Shown here piece by piece: positions 49,447 through 57,810 of a stretch of DNA of 64,000 bases; position 1 is the first letter of the stretch, and every line of letters starts with the position of its first letter. Under the pieces are notes generated by a model, which saw only the letters and a list, made by a program, of their open reading frames with translations, made no database searches and was not told the origin of the DNA. This DNA is from Rubrivirga litoralis. GTDB lineage: Bacteria; Bacteroidota; Rhodothermia; Rhodothermales; Rubricoccaceae. The DNA is taken from positions 186,001 through 250,000 of the forward strand of contig NZ_JAVRHT010000001.1 of assembly GCF_031846415.1 (NCBI RefSeq), in the 5' to 3' direction. The translations under genes were made by a program, and so were the position numbers.

Positions 49447-50148
49447 TCACGGAGGGCGCCGCGCCAGCGCGTGGCGGCCGACGGTCCACAAGATCTTGGC
49501 GCCGGCCCGGACCGTCCCGTTCACGGTCCCCGTGATCTTCGAGCGGCCCACGCGGCGGCGGTAGCCCACCGGCACCTCGGCGCACCGGAGGCCGGCGCGG
49601 ACGGCGCGGACCTGCATCTCGACGGTCCACCCGAACGTCTCGTCGGCCATGCCGAGCCCGACGAGGGCGGGGTAGCGGACGGCGCGGAACGGGCCGAGGT
49701 CCGTAAAGCGGACGCCCCACCGCGCCCGGATAAGGAAGCACGCGAGCGCGTTGCCCCACCGGGCCTGCGGGAGCAACGCGCCCCGCTCGACGCGGCCGGC
49801 GCGCTGCCCAAGCCGGCGGCTCCCGATCACGAGGTCGGCCTCGCCCGCCGCGATCGGCGCCAGCACGTCGCGCAGCTCCTCGGGCCGGTCCGACAAATCG
49901 GCGTCGACAAAGGCGACGACATCGGGCGCCCGCCCCGCCCGTGCGCTAGAGGCGACGTGGGCGAGGCCGGCGAGGCAGGCGCGCCCGTACCCCGCGCGCG
50001 GCTCCGCCACGATGGTCGCGCCGGCGGCCCGGGCGACGGCCGCCGTTCCGTCGCGCGATCCGTTGTCGACCACGACCACCTCGCGGACCGGCGGCAGCGC
50101 CGCCACGACGGCGCCGACTGAGGCGGCCTCGTCACGGGCCGGGATCAC
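49447..50148 (-). CDS. family 2 glycosyltransferase (233 aa)
   Basis: GT-A fold: IPARDEAASVGAVVAALPP, VVVVDNGSRDGTAAVA, VVAFVDADLSDRPEEL (DxD-type metal site), DLVIGSRRLGQ, GVRFTDLGPFRAVRYPAL and VGYRRRVGRSKITGT. Closest in pattern to dolichyl-phosphate-mannose-synthase-like transferases without membrane helices. Acceptor unknown. The GTG at 50148 falls inside the first beta strand; the frame is open a little further upstream (residues RTVVV), so translation may begin at a non-standard codon just before. Confidence 0.88.
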   Translation of the reverse strand: MIPARDEAASVGAVVAALPPVREVVVVDNGSRDGTAAVARAAGATIVAEPRAGYGRACLAGLAHVASSARAGRAPDVVAFVDADLSDRPEELRDVLAPIAAGEADLVIGSRRLGQRAGRVERGALLPQARWGNALACFLIRARWGVRFTDLGPFRAVRYPALVGLGMADETFGWTVEMQVRAVRAGLRCAEVPVGYRRRVGRSKITGTVNGTVRAGAKILWTVGRHALARRPP

Positions 50149-50203
50149 GACGACGGTGCGGGCGAGGAGGTCGTCCAGAGGAGCGGGGGGAGGGAGAACG
50201 GGG

Positions 50204-50244
50204 GGCGACCGCCCCGCCCCTGGAGGCCGGGCGGGGCGGTCGCC
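50204..50244 (-). terminator. 16-bp perfect hairpin after the YndJ-like gene
   Basis: GGCGACCGCCCCGCCC (50204-50219) and GGGCGGGGCGGTCGCC (50229-50244), 9-nt loop, directly adjoining the stop of the gene at 50245. Built from inverted GGGCGGGGCGG motifs; the minus strand continues into a pyrimidine-rich run. Confidence 0.75.
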
Positions 50245-51261
50245 TTACGCGGCCCGCGCGACGGGCGGGGCGGCCGGCGCGGCGGCGCGGGCGGGGCGAG
50301 GCCGGAGCCGCCGCCACCCGAGCGCCCCCCACAGCCCGAACCCGACCGCGTTGAGCCACCCGTGGCGCGGCAGCATCCACAGCACGTCCGGCGACGCGAT
50401 CCCGAGGCGCGGGCCGAGGTGGAACCACACGGCGAGCCCCATCGCGAGCGCCAGCGCCCCGCCCGAGACGGCCACCATAAGCCCCGCCCAGCGGTCCGCG
50501 AGCGTCGGCCCGAGGGCGACCCCCAGCGCGCCGGTCCCCATCGCCGACGCCGTCAGGAGCGCGACGCCGACCGTTTCGAGCGCCGGTCCGCCCGCCGGTC
50601 CGCCCGACGCGGCGATCCCGAACGCGACGAGCCAGAACCCGACGACCAAGCCGGCCGCCGTCGCGGCCCAGGCGGGGCGGAGCCGGCTGCCCGCCGGGAG
50701 CGCGCGGCCGAGGAGCCCGCTCCAGACCGCCGCCGCGAACGCGCCGTAGTGGAAGTGGGCCGCCGTGAGCAGCACGACGAGCGGCCCGTACGGCCCGGGG
50801 TCGATGCCGGCCCGCGCGAACCCGAGCCAGACCGCCCCGCCCGGGAGCGACGCGAAGCCGGCGGCGAGCACGACCTCGGCCGCGTCGAGCGTGCCGGCCT
50901 GGTGGCGCCGCCACGCCCCGCGCAGCGCCCACACGGCGACGGCGGCGGTCGCCAGCCCCCACGGCACCACGAGCGCCCCGGCCCACATTCCAACGGGGAC
51001 GAGGAACGAGCCCGCAGCGGCGAGGGCGCCGGGGAGGATCAGCCACGAGGCCGCCGCGAGGGCGGGGTCCGTGCGCCGCTCGAACGAGGCCGGCAGCGCG
51101 GCGTCGAGGTAGAGCGGCACGAGCACGAGCGGCGCCAGCAGCACGAGGTGCGCGCCGAGTTCGTGCGCCGCCCCGCCCGCCAGCGGCACGAACAGGAGCG
51201 CACTCCACGCGACCAAGCCGACGAGGGCGCTCCGGGACAAGCGGCGGGAGAGGGCGGGCAC
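50245..51261 (-). CDS. YndJ-like multi-spanning membrane protein (338 aa)
   Basis: About eight to nine hydrophobic helices. The conserved-looking cytoplasm/membrane motifs LLTAAHFHYGAF and MLPRHGWLNAVGFGLWGALGW recall the YndJ family, whose function is unknown. N-terminal helix SALVGLVAWSALLFVPLAGG. GTG at 51261 is chosen as the codon just before the Arg/Ser-rich lead into helix 1; several other GTG codons exist upstream. Ends in an Ala/Pro-rich tail. Confidence 0.72.
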   Translation of the reverse strand: MPALSRRLSRSALVGLVAWSALLFVPLAGGAAHELGAHLVLLAPLVLVPLYLDAALPASFERRTDPALAAASWLILPGALAAAGSFLVPVGMWAGALVVPWGLATAAVAVWALRGAWRRHQAGTLDAAEVVLAAGFASLPGGAVWLGFARAGIDPGPYGPLVVLLTAAHFHYGAFAAAVWSGLLGRALPAGSRLRPAWAATAAGLVVGFWLVAFGIAASGGPAGGPALETVGVALLTASAMGTGALGVALGPTLADRWAGLMVAVSGGALALAMGLAVWFHLGPRLGIASPDVLWMLPRHGWLNAVGFGLWGALGWRRLRPRPARAAAPAAPPVARAA

Positions 51262-51420
51262 GCGGGCGGGGCGGGGGACGGGGCGGCCAAGATCGCCGCG
51301 TCGGCGGTCGGGCGGGGCGGCGCCGGGCGGGGCGGCAGAGCGGGGCGGCGCACGCGGCCCCGCCCGTTCCAAGCGTTCGTGAGCCCGCCCCGCCCGAGAA
51401 ACCGGCCGGCGGGCGCCCCG

Positions 51421-51428
51421 TAGGTTGC
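51421..51428 (+). promoter_or_regulatory. TAnnTTTG-like -7 box before the protease operon
   Basis: TAGGTTGC, 22 nt before the protease start. Confidence 0.4.
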
Positions 51429-51449
51429 CGATTGCCCACCCCGCCCCCC

Positions 51450-52571
51450 ATGCGCACGCTCTCCCTGCTCCTCGTCGCCCTGCTCGCCGGGTGCGAGCAG
51501 ACGGCGCACTCCCAGCAGGCCGCCCCGCCCCCGCTCGCCGTCGAGGCCCCGCCGGCCGACGGCGAGATCCTGTCGAGCCGGCGGACGGCCATCACGCGCG
51601 CGGTCGAGGCCGCCAGCCCGGCCGTCGTGTCGGTCAACGTGATCGAGGTCCAGAACGTCCGCGTGCGGGACCCGTTCGCGGGCTTCTTCGGGCGCCGCGT
51701 GCCCGACCGCGTGTACCAGCAGCAGGTGCAGGGCGTCGGGTCCGGGTTTATCGTCTCGCCCGACGGCTACATCGTCACCAACGACCACGTGGCGGGGAAC
51801 GCGACCAAGATCACGGTCGCCTTCCCCGACGGGAGCCAGCTCCCGGCCGAGCTCGTCGGGAGCGACCCGCAGACGGACATCGCGCTCCTCAAGGTGGACC
51901 CGCCCGCGGCGCTCCCGTACCTCTCGTACGAGGAGGCCGGCGACGCCATCGTGGGCGAGTGGGTCGTGGCGCTGGGCAACCCGTTCGGCCTGTTCGAGGC
52001 CGCCGAGCCCACGGTCACCGTGGGCGTTGTCAGCGCGATCGGCCGCGACTTCCCGGCCCAGGACGGGCGGACGTTCCGCGACCTCGTGCAGACCGACGCG
52101 GCCATCAACTCGGGCAACTCGGGCGGGCCGCTCGTGAACGCGCTGGGCCACGTGATCGGGATGAACACGTTCATCTTCTCACGCTCGGGCGGGTCGGTCG
52201 GGATCGGGTTCGCCGTGCCGTCGTGGCGCATCCGCCAGGTCGTCGCCGAGCTCCGTACGTCGGGCTCCGTCGACCGCTCGTTCTACACCGGGTTGAGCGT
52301 GAACGCGGTCACCCCGCAGATCGCCCGGGCGCTCGGGCTCGACGACGTCCGCGGGCTCATCGTGCGGAGCGTGGAGCCGGGGAGCCCGGCCGAGGCCGCC
52401 GGCCTCCGCCCGTACGACGTCGTCCGCTCGGTCGGCGGCGAGCCGATCGCCTCGAACGAGGACATCCGCCAGCGCCTCGTCGACCTCCGCGCCGGCGACG
52501 TGGTCCGCCTCGGCGTCGTGCGTGACGGGCGCCCGCTCGACGTCTCGCTCCGGCTGGGCCGCGCCGAGTGA
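51450..52571 (+). CDS. HtrA/Deg-type S1C serine protease lipoprotein (373 aa)
   Basis: Lipobox LLAGC (Cys15). Trypsin-like domain with His113 in TNDHVAG, Asp143 in QTDIALLKV and Ser224 in NSGNSGGPLVN, and one C-terminal PDZ domain (ITPQIARALGL-like VTPQIARALGLDDVRGLIVR, SPAEAAGLRPYDVVRSVGG). Degrades or refolds damaged envelope proteins. The lipid anchor is unusual compared with soluble DegP/DegQ. First of four genes coupled by 4-bp overlaps; its TGA overlaps the next GTG. Confidence 0.93.
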   Translation: MRTLSLLLVALLAGCEQTAHSQQAAPPPLAVEAPPADGEILSSRRTAITRAVEAASPAVVSVNVIEVQNVRVRDPFAGFFGRRVPDRVYQQQVQGVGSGFIVSPDGYIVTNDHVAGNATKITVAFPDGSQLPAELVGSDPQTDIALLKVDPPAALPYLSYEEAGDAIVGEWVVALGNPFGLFEAAEPTVTVGVVSAIGRDFPAQDGRTFRDLVQTDAAINSGNSGGPLVNALGHVIGMNTFIFSRSGGSVGIGFAVPSWRIRQVVAELRTSGSVDRSFYTGLSVNAVTPQIARALGLDDVRGLIVRSVEPGSPAEAAGLRPYDVVRSVGGEPIASNEDIRQRLVDLRAGDVVRLGVVRDGRPLDVSLRLGRAE

Positions 52572-53677
52572 CCCGCCCGCCCCGCCCCGCCAGCGCCCGC
52601 CCCGCCCCGTTCCGCCCCGCCCGGCTCGGCCTCCTGCTGCTGGTCGCGGGCGGGGCGGTGGCCCTGGCCGGGTGCCTCCCGTCGAGCCAGCGCGAGCTCG
52701 ACCGCTCGGTCTCGGCCGCCGACTCGGCCTCGGTCGCGCTCGCCGCCGCGGCGCCCGTCGACACGCTCGACGTGGTGTGGGAGGCGAGCCCGGCGCTCGA
52801 CCTGCCCACGTCGCTCGGGTGGTACGGCCGCGGCGTGGCCGTGGTCGAGACGCAGGGCGGGGCGGCCCGCCTGCTCGGCGCGGACGGCGCCGACGCCGGC
52901 CGCGTCGACCTGGGCGGCGACTACCCGTACCTCGCCGGCGTGCGCGGCGACACAGTCGTGGTGCTGGCGCGCGGCGCCGACCAGCTCCGGTGGGCCGTCC
53001 CCGGCCGCGGCGTCGTCCGCGCCGTGCCCGCCCCGCCCGGGGCGACGGCGGCGCTCGTGACCGACTCGCTCATGGCCGTGCGCACCGGCGGCGGCTCGGG
53101 CGAGGAGGCGCCGCCGGGCGCCGTCGAGGTGCTGGACGAGGGCGGGGCGGTCGTGGCGCGGCACGCGCTCACCGGCCCACCGTGGCGGTCCATCGGGTTT
53201 CTGCGCGCGTGGGGCGGGCGGCTCGCCGCGCTCTCGGGCTACCGCCCGGTCGTCGACGTGCTCGCGCCCGGCGCCGCGCCCGGCGCCCCGCTCGACACGC
53301 TCGCGCTCGTCGGGTTCGCCTCGCCGCAGCTTACGCGCTCGGCCCAGTACGTCCGCGGCGACGTGGACGAGCCGCCGCTGCTGACGTCGAGCGCCGCCCC
53401 GCTCGGCGACCGCCTGTTCGTCCTCAACCTCCGCGGCGACCACCTCCGCGTCGACGTGTACAGTCGGGCGGGGCGGCTCGAGCGCGTGCTCGTGGGGGCG
53501 GAGCGCTCGGAGGAGGTGTACCCGCTCGACCTCGCGGTGCGGGAGACCGGCGGAGCCTTCGAGATCGCCGTGCTCCTGTCGCGCCCGCCCGGCCTGCTCC
53601 AGGCGCCGGCGAGCCGCGTCGTGCTGTACCGCTGGACGCCGCAGCCCGAGCCCGCCCCGCCCCCGGCCTCGCCATGA
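52568..53677 (+). CDS. lipoprotein with beta-propeller-like sequence (369 aa)
   Basis: Lipoprotein signal (LGLLLLVAGGAVALAGC) after a Pro/Arg-rich N-terminus. The body has repeated strand-turn units with DTLxxV, GDTVVVLARGA, RLFVLNLRGDHLRVDVYSRAGRLERV and EVYPLDLAVRETGG, resembling 6-bladed propeller repeats; no family can be named. GTG start overlaps the protease stop and its stop overlaps the next ATG. Probably works in the envelope together with the protease. Confidence 0.75.
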   Translation: MTRPPRPASARPAPFRPARLGLLLLVAGGAVALAGCLPSSQRELDRSVSAADSASVALAAAAPVDTLDVVWEASPALDLPTSLGWYGRGVAVVETQGGAARLLGADGADAGRVDLGGDYPYLAGVRGDTVVVLARGADQLRWAVPGRGVVRAVPAPPGATAALVTDSLMAVRTGGGSGEEAPPGAVEVLDEGGAVVARHALTGPPWRSIGFLRAWGGRLAALSGYRPVVDVLAPGAAPGAPLDTLALVGFASPQLTRSAQYVRGDVDEPPLLTSSAAPLGDRLFVLNLRGDHLRVDVYSRAGRLERVLVGAERSEEVYPLDLAVRETGGAFEIAVLLSRPPGLLQAPASRVVLYRWTPQPEPAPPPASP

Positions 53678-54513
53678 CCCGCCCCGCCCGGCTCGCCCTG
53701 GCCGCGCTCGCGCTCGCCGCGTGCGCCGACCCCGCCCCGCCCGCCGGCGGCGCGGGCGGGGTGGCCGACGCGCCCGCTGCCGCCCCTCTCGACGCGGCGC
53801 CCGACACGTTGGCCATCACGACGCAGACCCGCGAGCTCGCCGAGCGGCCCGCCCCCCCGCTCCGCGTCGACGGCGCGTGTCCGTTCGAGGGCTGCACCTA
53901 CGGGACCTGGACCACCTCGGCCGAGACGACGGTCTACGGGCGGGGCGGCGACTCGACGAGCGCCGCCTTCACGGTCCCCGCCGGGACGGGGCTCGACGCG
54001 TCGGGCGGGTTCGCGCTCCTCACGCGCGTCGGGACATCCGTGGCGACGCGGCCGACGGACCTGCTCGTGCCGCGCGGCGAGCCTGCCCCGCTCGCCCCAG
54101 GCGACACGGTCCTCGTGCTGGACTACGAGGGCGAGGGGAGCTTCCGCGTGTGGCACGGCGGCCGCATCGGGTTCTCGGACGCCGGCAGCAACCCGGGCGC
54201 CGCGCTCCGCCAAGCGACCGCCCCCGAGCAGCAGTGGTGGGCGCGCGTCACGGCGCCGGACGGCCGGGCGGGGTGGCTCTGGATGGGCCGGACGCCGAGC
54301 GTGGCGGGCGCCGCCGAATTCGCCGCGTTGTCGGGCCGCGCGCCAGGCACGGCCGGCCGCGCGCGCGCCGTTGTCGGGGGCCGGCAGGCCGCCCCGCCCC
54401 AGGTTGCTCCGCCCCGCCCGCCCCGCCCCCGTTTCGCCGGGCGGGGCGGGGAGGAACGGCGCGCGGCGGCCGGCGTGCAGGTCCCCAACGATCCAACACC
54501 ACGCATTCGATGA
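53674..54513 (+). CDS. lipoprotein with SH3-like region (279 aa)
   Basis: Signal MTRPARLALAALALAAC (Cys17). After an Ala/Pro linker, a conserved-looking core starts at VDGACPFEGCTYGTW with a CPFEGC cysteine pair, followed by SH3-like strands (VPAGTGLDASGGFALLTRVG, GDTVLVLDYEGEGSFRVWHG) and WWARVTAPDGRAGWLWM. The last ~60 residues are low-complexity. ATG overlaps the upstream stop (ATGA), and its own TGA overlaps the ATPase start. No family name assigned. Confidence 0.75.
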   Translation: MTRPARLALAALALAACADPAPPAGGAGGVADAPAAAPLDAAPDTLAITTQTRELAERPAPPLRVDGACPFEGCTYGTWTTSAETTVYGRGGDSTSAAFTVPAGTGLDASGGFALLTRVGTSVATRPTDLLVPRGEPAPLAPGDTVLVLDYEGEGSFRVWHGGRIGFSDAGSNPGAALRQATAPEQQWWARVTAPDGRAGWLWMGRTPSVAGAAEFAALSGRAPGTAGRARAVVGGRQAAPPQVAPPRPPRPRFAGRGGEERRAAAGVQVPNDPTPRIR

Positions 54514-56057
54514 CCGACGCCCCCGACATCTCCACGCTCGGCGCCCTCAAGGCCAGCGGCTACCGCCCCCGCTCGGTCAAGGACGAGGTCCGCGCGAACC
54601 TCGTGCAGCGCCTGAAGGCGGGCGACGACGTGTTCCCCGGCATCCTCGGGTTCGACCGGACGGTCATCCCGCAGGTCCAGAACGCGCTCCTCGGCCGCCA
54701 CGACTTTATCCTGCTCGGGCTCCGCGGCCAGGCCAAGAGCCGGATCGTGCGGATGCTCCCGTCGCTCCTCGACGAGTGGGTGCCGGAAGTCGAGGGGTCC
54801 GAGATCCACGACGACCCGCTCGCGCCGGTCTCGAAGTACGCCCGCGACCTCGTTGCCGAGCGGGGCGACGAGACGCCGGTCACGTGGCTCCACAGGTCCG
54901 CCCGCTACGGCGAGAAGCTCGCGACGCCCGACACGTCGATCGCCGACCTCATCGGCGACATCGACCCCATTAAGGCCGCCACGCGCAAGCTGACGTACGC
55001 CGACGAGGAGGTCATCCACTTCGGGATCATCCCGCGCACGCACCGCGGCATCTTCGCGATCAACGAGCTCCCGGACCTCCAGCCGCGCATCCAGGTCGGC
55101 CTCCTCAACATCATGGAGGAGCAGGACATCCAGATCCGCGGGTTCAACGTCCGCATCCCGATCGACGTGCTCATGGTGTTCACGGCGAACCCGGAGGACT
55201 ACACGAACCGCGGCTCGATCATCACCCCGCTCAAGGACCGGATCGACTCGCAGATCCTCACGCACTACCCGCGCGAGCTGGGGATCGGCGTCGAGATCAC
55301 GCGCCAGGAGGCGTGGGACGACCGGGCCGGCGGCGACGGCGCGCCGGAGACGCCGGCCGTCCACATCCCCCACGTGTTCCGCGAGATCATCGAGCAGGTG
55401 GCGTTCGAGGCCCGCGCGTCCGAGTACGTCGACCAGAAGTCGGGCGTGAGCGCGCGCCTGACGCGGGCGGCCCTCGAAGACCTGGTCTCGGCCGCCGAGC
55501 GCCGGGCGCTCCTCAACGGCGAGGCCGAGACGACGGCGCGGGCGTCGGACCTGGAGGCCGTCGAGCCGGCCGTGACGGGCAAGGTGGAGCTGGTCTACGA
55601 GGGCGAGCAGGAGGGCGCCCAGGAGGTGGCCCGCGCGCTCGTCGGCCGGGCCGTCGCGGCGATCATGAAGACGTACCTCCCCGACCCGGCCGAGAAGGGG
55701 AGCGGCGAGAGCGGCGGCCGCGCCGCCTACAGCGAGGTGCTCGGGTGGTTCTCGAAGGGGAACGCCGTCGACCTCGACGGCGACCTCCCGTTCGCCGACT
55801 ACGCCAAGGCGCTCGACCGCGTCGACGGGCTGGGCAAGCTGGTCGACGCCCACACGCAGCCGTCGAGCCCGGCCGAGAAGGCGTCGGTGATGGAGCTCGC
55901 GCTCGAGATGCTCCACCAGCACTCGCTCGTGGGCAAGGAGGTGGCCGACGACGGCGCCAGCTACGCCGACATGATGGGCTCCGTGCTCTCCGGGCTGGGC
56001 TCGTACGACGACGACGACTTCGACGACGACGACGACGAGTACCGGCGCTTCAACTGA
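54510..56057 (+). CDS. MoxR/magnesium-chelatase-type AAA+ ATPase (515 aa)
   Basis: AAA+ ATPase with an atypical Walker A GLRGQAKSR (70-78), Walker B-like region GIFAINELPDLQPRIQVGLL, sensor-1 MVFTANPEDYTNRG and an arginine-finger-type ITPLKDRIDSQ, then a helical lid and an acidic C-terminus (YDDDDFDDDDDEYRRF). Related to the ChlI/MoxR class, which usually works with a VWA-domain partner; none is adjacent here. Last gene of the overlapped operon with the protease and two lipoproteins, which is an unusual association. Confidence 0.88.
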   Translation: MTDAPDISTLGALKASGYRPRSVKDEVRANLVQRLKAGDDVFPGILGFDRTVIPQVQNALLGRHDFILLGLRGQAKSRIVRMLPSLLDEWVPEVEGSEIHDDPLAPVSKYARDLVAERGDETPVTWLHRSARYGEKLATPDTSIADLIGDIDPIKAATRKLTYADEEVIHFGIIPRTHRGIFAINELPDLQPRIQVGLLNIMEEQDIQIRGFNVRIPIDVLMVFTANPEDYTNRGSIITPLKDRIDSQILTHYPRELGIGVEITRQEAWDDRAGGDGAPETPAVHIPHVFREIIEQVAFEARASEYVDQKSGVSARLTRAALEDLVSAAERRALLNGEAETTARASDLEAVEPAVTGKVELVYEGEQEGAQEVARALVGRAVAAIMKTYLPDPAEKGSGESGGRAAYSEVLGWFSKGNAVDLDGDLPFADYAKALDRVDGLGKLVDAHTQPSSPAEKASVMELALEMLHQHSLVGKEVADDGASYADMMGSVLSGLGSYDDDDFDDDDDEYRRFN

Positions 56058-56172
56058 TCCCGCCCCGCCCCGCCCGTTCTCCACGCGCAGACTCCATGTG
56101 CGGGCGGGGCGGACGAAGTAGGATCGGCGTGAGCCGGCGTGGCCTTCGGCGCACGCCGTGGGCGGGGCGGGG

Positions 56173-56180
56173 TAGGTTGG
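56173..56180 (+). promoter_or_regulatory. TAnnTTTG-like -7 box before the channel gene
   Basis: TAGGTTGG, 23 nt before the GTG start at 56203. Confidence 0.4.
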
Positions 56181-56202
56181 GCGGCTCCCCCCGCTCCGCC
56201 TC

Positions 56203-57258
56203 GTGATCCGTCTTCTGCCCGCCCTCGTCCTGCTCCTCGCCTCCGCGCCGGCCGCCTCGGCGCAGACCGCCCCGCCCGCCCCGTCCGGCGGGGACCTCCG
56301 GGTCGCCGTGGCGCCGGCGCCCCCGTTCGTCGAGGCCGGCACCGACAGCACGTGGGACGGCCTGGGCGTCCACCTCGCGCGCGAGGTGGGCACGCAGCTG
56401 GGGCGGAGCGTCCAGTTCGTCCGCGCGGACGACCCCGTGGCCGCGGTCGCGGGCGGGGCGGCCGACCTCGCCGTGGCGACGATGACGGCCGAGGACGAGG
56501 ACCGCGTCGACTTTACGGCCCCGTTCTACTCGGCCCGCCTCGGCATGGCGCGCGAGACCGGGAGCGGCATCGCCGAGGTGGCAAAGCGGTTCTTCTCGCC
56601 CACCTTCTTCAAGATCGCGCTCGGCCTCGTCGTCCTCCTGTTCCTCATCGGGCTCGCCATGTGGGGCATCGAGCGGCACGAGGACGAGAACGAGATCCGC
56701 GAGGAGAAGGCTGGCATCTGGGACGGGTTCTGGTGGGCCGGCGTGACGATGACGACGATCGGCTACGGCGACACCGTCCCGCAGACGACGGGCGGCCGCG
56801 CGCTCGCGCTGGTCTGGATGATCGTCTCGCTCGCCGTGACGTCGGCGCTCACGGCCGCCCTCGTCTCGGCGCTCGGGATCGGGAGCGGCTCGGGCGGCGG
56901 CGCGTCGTTCCCCGACGACCTCCGCGGCGAGCGCGTCGGCGTCGTCGCGGGCTCGGCGGCCGAGGCGGTGCTCGCCGAGAGCCGCGTGACCGCGCGGCCG
57001 TACCCGTCGCTCGCGGCCGGCCTGGACGCCGTCGAGGCCGACTCGCTCGACCTGTTCGTCGACTCCGTCCCGCGCCTGAAGGTGGCGACGTCGGAGACCG
57101 ACCGCGGGCTCCGCGTCGAGACGACCGGGTTCGAATACGAGCGGTGGGCGCTCGCCGCCCCGCAGGGGAGCGACCTCCGCGAGGCCGTCACGCGCGCCGT
57201 GCTCGAGCGGGTCCAGAGCCCCGACTGGCCGCCGACCGTCGCCCGCTACCTCCCGTAG
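56203..57258 (+). CDS. prokaryotic glutamate-receptor-type potassium channel (351 aa)
   Basis: Signal peptide (to ~20), periplasmic SBP_bac_3-like lobe S1 (~30-130, AVAGGAADLAVATMTAEDED, VDFTAPFY), TM1 (~137-157), pore loop with selectivity filter TTIGYGD at 184-190, TM2 (~200-222), and lobe S2 (~235-351, ERVGVVAGSAAEAVL, DSLDLFVDSVPRLK). This S1-TM-P-TM-S2 order is that of GluR0-like channels: an amino-acid-type ligand-binding domain gating K+ flux. The ligand cannot be read. GTG start. Followed by a 12-bp hairpin. Confidence 0.9.
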   Translation: MIRLLPALVLLLASAPAASAQTAPPAPSGGDLRVAVAPAPPFVEAGTDSTWDGLGVHLAREVGTQLGRSVQFVRADDPVAAVAGGAADLAVATMTAEDEDRVDFTAPFYSARLGMARETGSGIAEVAKRFFSPTFFKIALGLVVLLFLIGLAMWGIERHEDENEIREEKAGIWDGFWWAGVTMTTIGYGDTVPQTTGGRALALVWMIVSLAVTSALTAALVSALGIGSGSGGGASFPDDLRGERVGVVAGSAAEAVLAESRVTARPYPSLAAGLDAVEADSLDLFVDSVPRLKVATSETDRGLRVETTGFEYERWALAAPQGSDLREAVTRAVLERVQSPDWPPTVARYLP

Positions 57259-57294
57259 CCGCCCCGCCCCGCCCGCCTGCACGGGCGGGGCGGC
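57258..57294 (+). terminator. GGGCGGGGCGG-motif hairpin after the channel gene
   Basis: GCCGCCCCGCCC (57258-57269) pairs with GGGCGGGGCGGC (57283-57294), 13-nt loop, beginning at the last base of the stop codon. Confidence 0.65.
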
Positions 57295-57309
57295 CACCTA
57301 ACCCGACCC

Positions 57310-57810
57310 ATGCCGACCTCTCCGTTCGCGGGCACACTCCGCCCCGCCACGCCCGACGACGCCGACCTCGTCTGCCGCCTGATCCTCGACCTCGCCGCCT
57401 ACGAAAAGGCCGGGCCGGGCGACGTGGCCACGACGCCCGAGGCCGTCCGCGCCGCGCTCGCGCCCGACGCCGCGCCGGCCCTCTCGGCGCTCCTCGCCTT
57501 CGACGGCGACGAGGCCGCCGGGCTCGCCCTGTTCTACCCCGCCTACTCTACGTGGCGCGCCAACTGGGGCGTCTACCTCGAAGACCTGTTCGTCCGCTCC
57601 GAGCACCGCGGCAAGGGGATCGGGCTGGCCCTGTTCCGGGCCGTCGCCGCCGAGGCCGTCGCGCGCGGGGCCGACCGGATGGATTGGGTGGTCCTCAACT
57701 GGAACCGCCTAGCCATCGACTTCTACGAGGGCCTGGGCGCCGAGGCCCAGACGGAGTGGACCGGGATGCGCCTCTCGGGCGCCGCCCTCGCCCAGTTCGC
57801 TGACGGCTAG
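57310..57810 (+). CDS. GNAT-family N-acetyltransferase (166 aa)
   Basis: Acetyl-CoA-dependent acetyltransferase: LRPATPDDADLVCRLILDLA, YLEDLFVRSEHRGKGIGLAL (motif A, R/Q-x-x-G-x-G/A) and VLNWNRLAIDFYEGLGAEAQ. The arrangement resembles diamine (SSAT-like) acetyltransferases, but substrate is not certain. Stop TAG lies at the edge of a GGGTAC heptamer element shared with the convergent gene. Confidence 0.88.
   Translation: MPTSPFAGTLRPATPDDADLVCRLILDLAAYEKAGPGDVATTPEAVRAALAPDAAPALSALLAFDGDEAAGLALFYPAYSTWRANWGVYLEDLFVRSEHRGKGIGLALFRAVAAEAVARGADRMDWVVLNWNRLAIDFYEGLGAEAQTEWTGMRLSGAALAQFADG

Noticed and set aside
54510..56057. Reading the ATPase as a magnesium chelatase subunit for bacteriochlorophyll synthesis
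   Set aside because: No other chelatase or pigment genes nearby; motif set fits the broader MoxR/ChlI class only.
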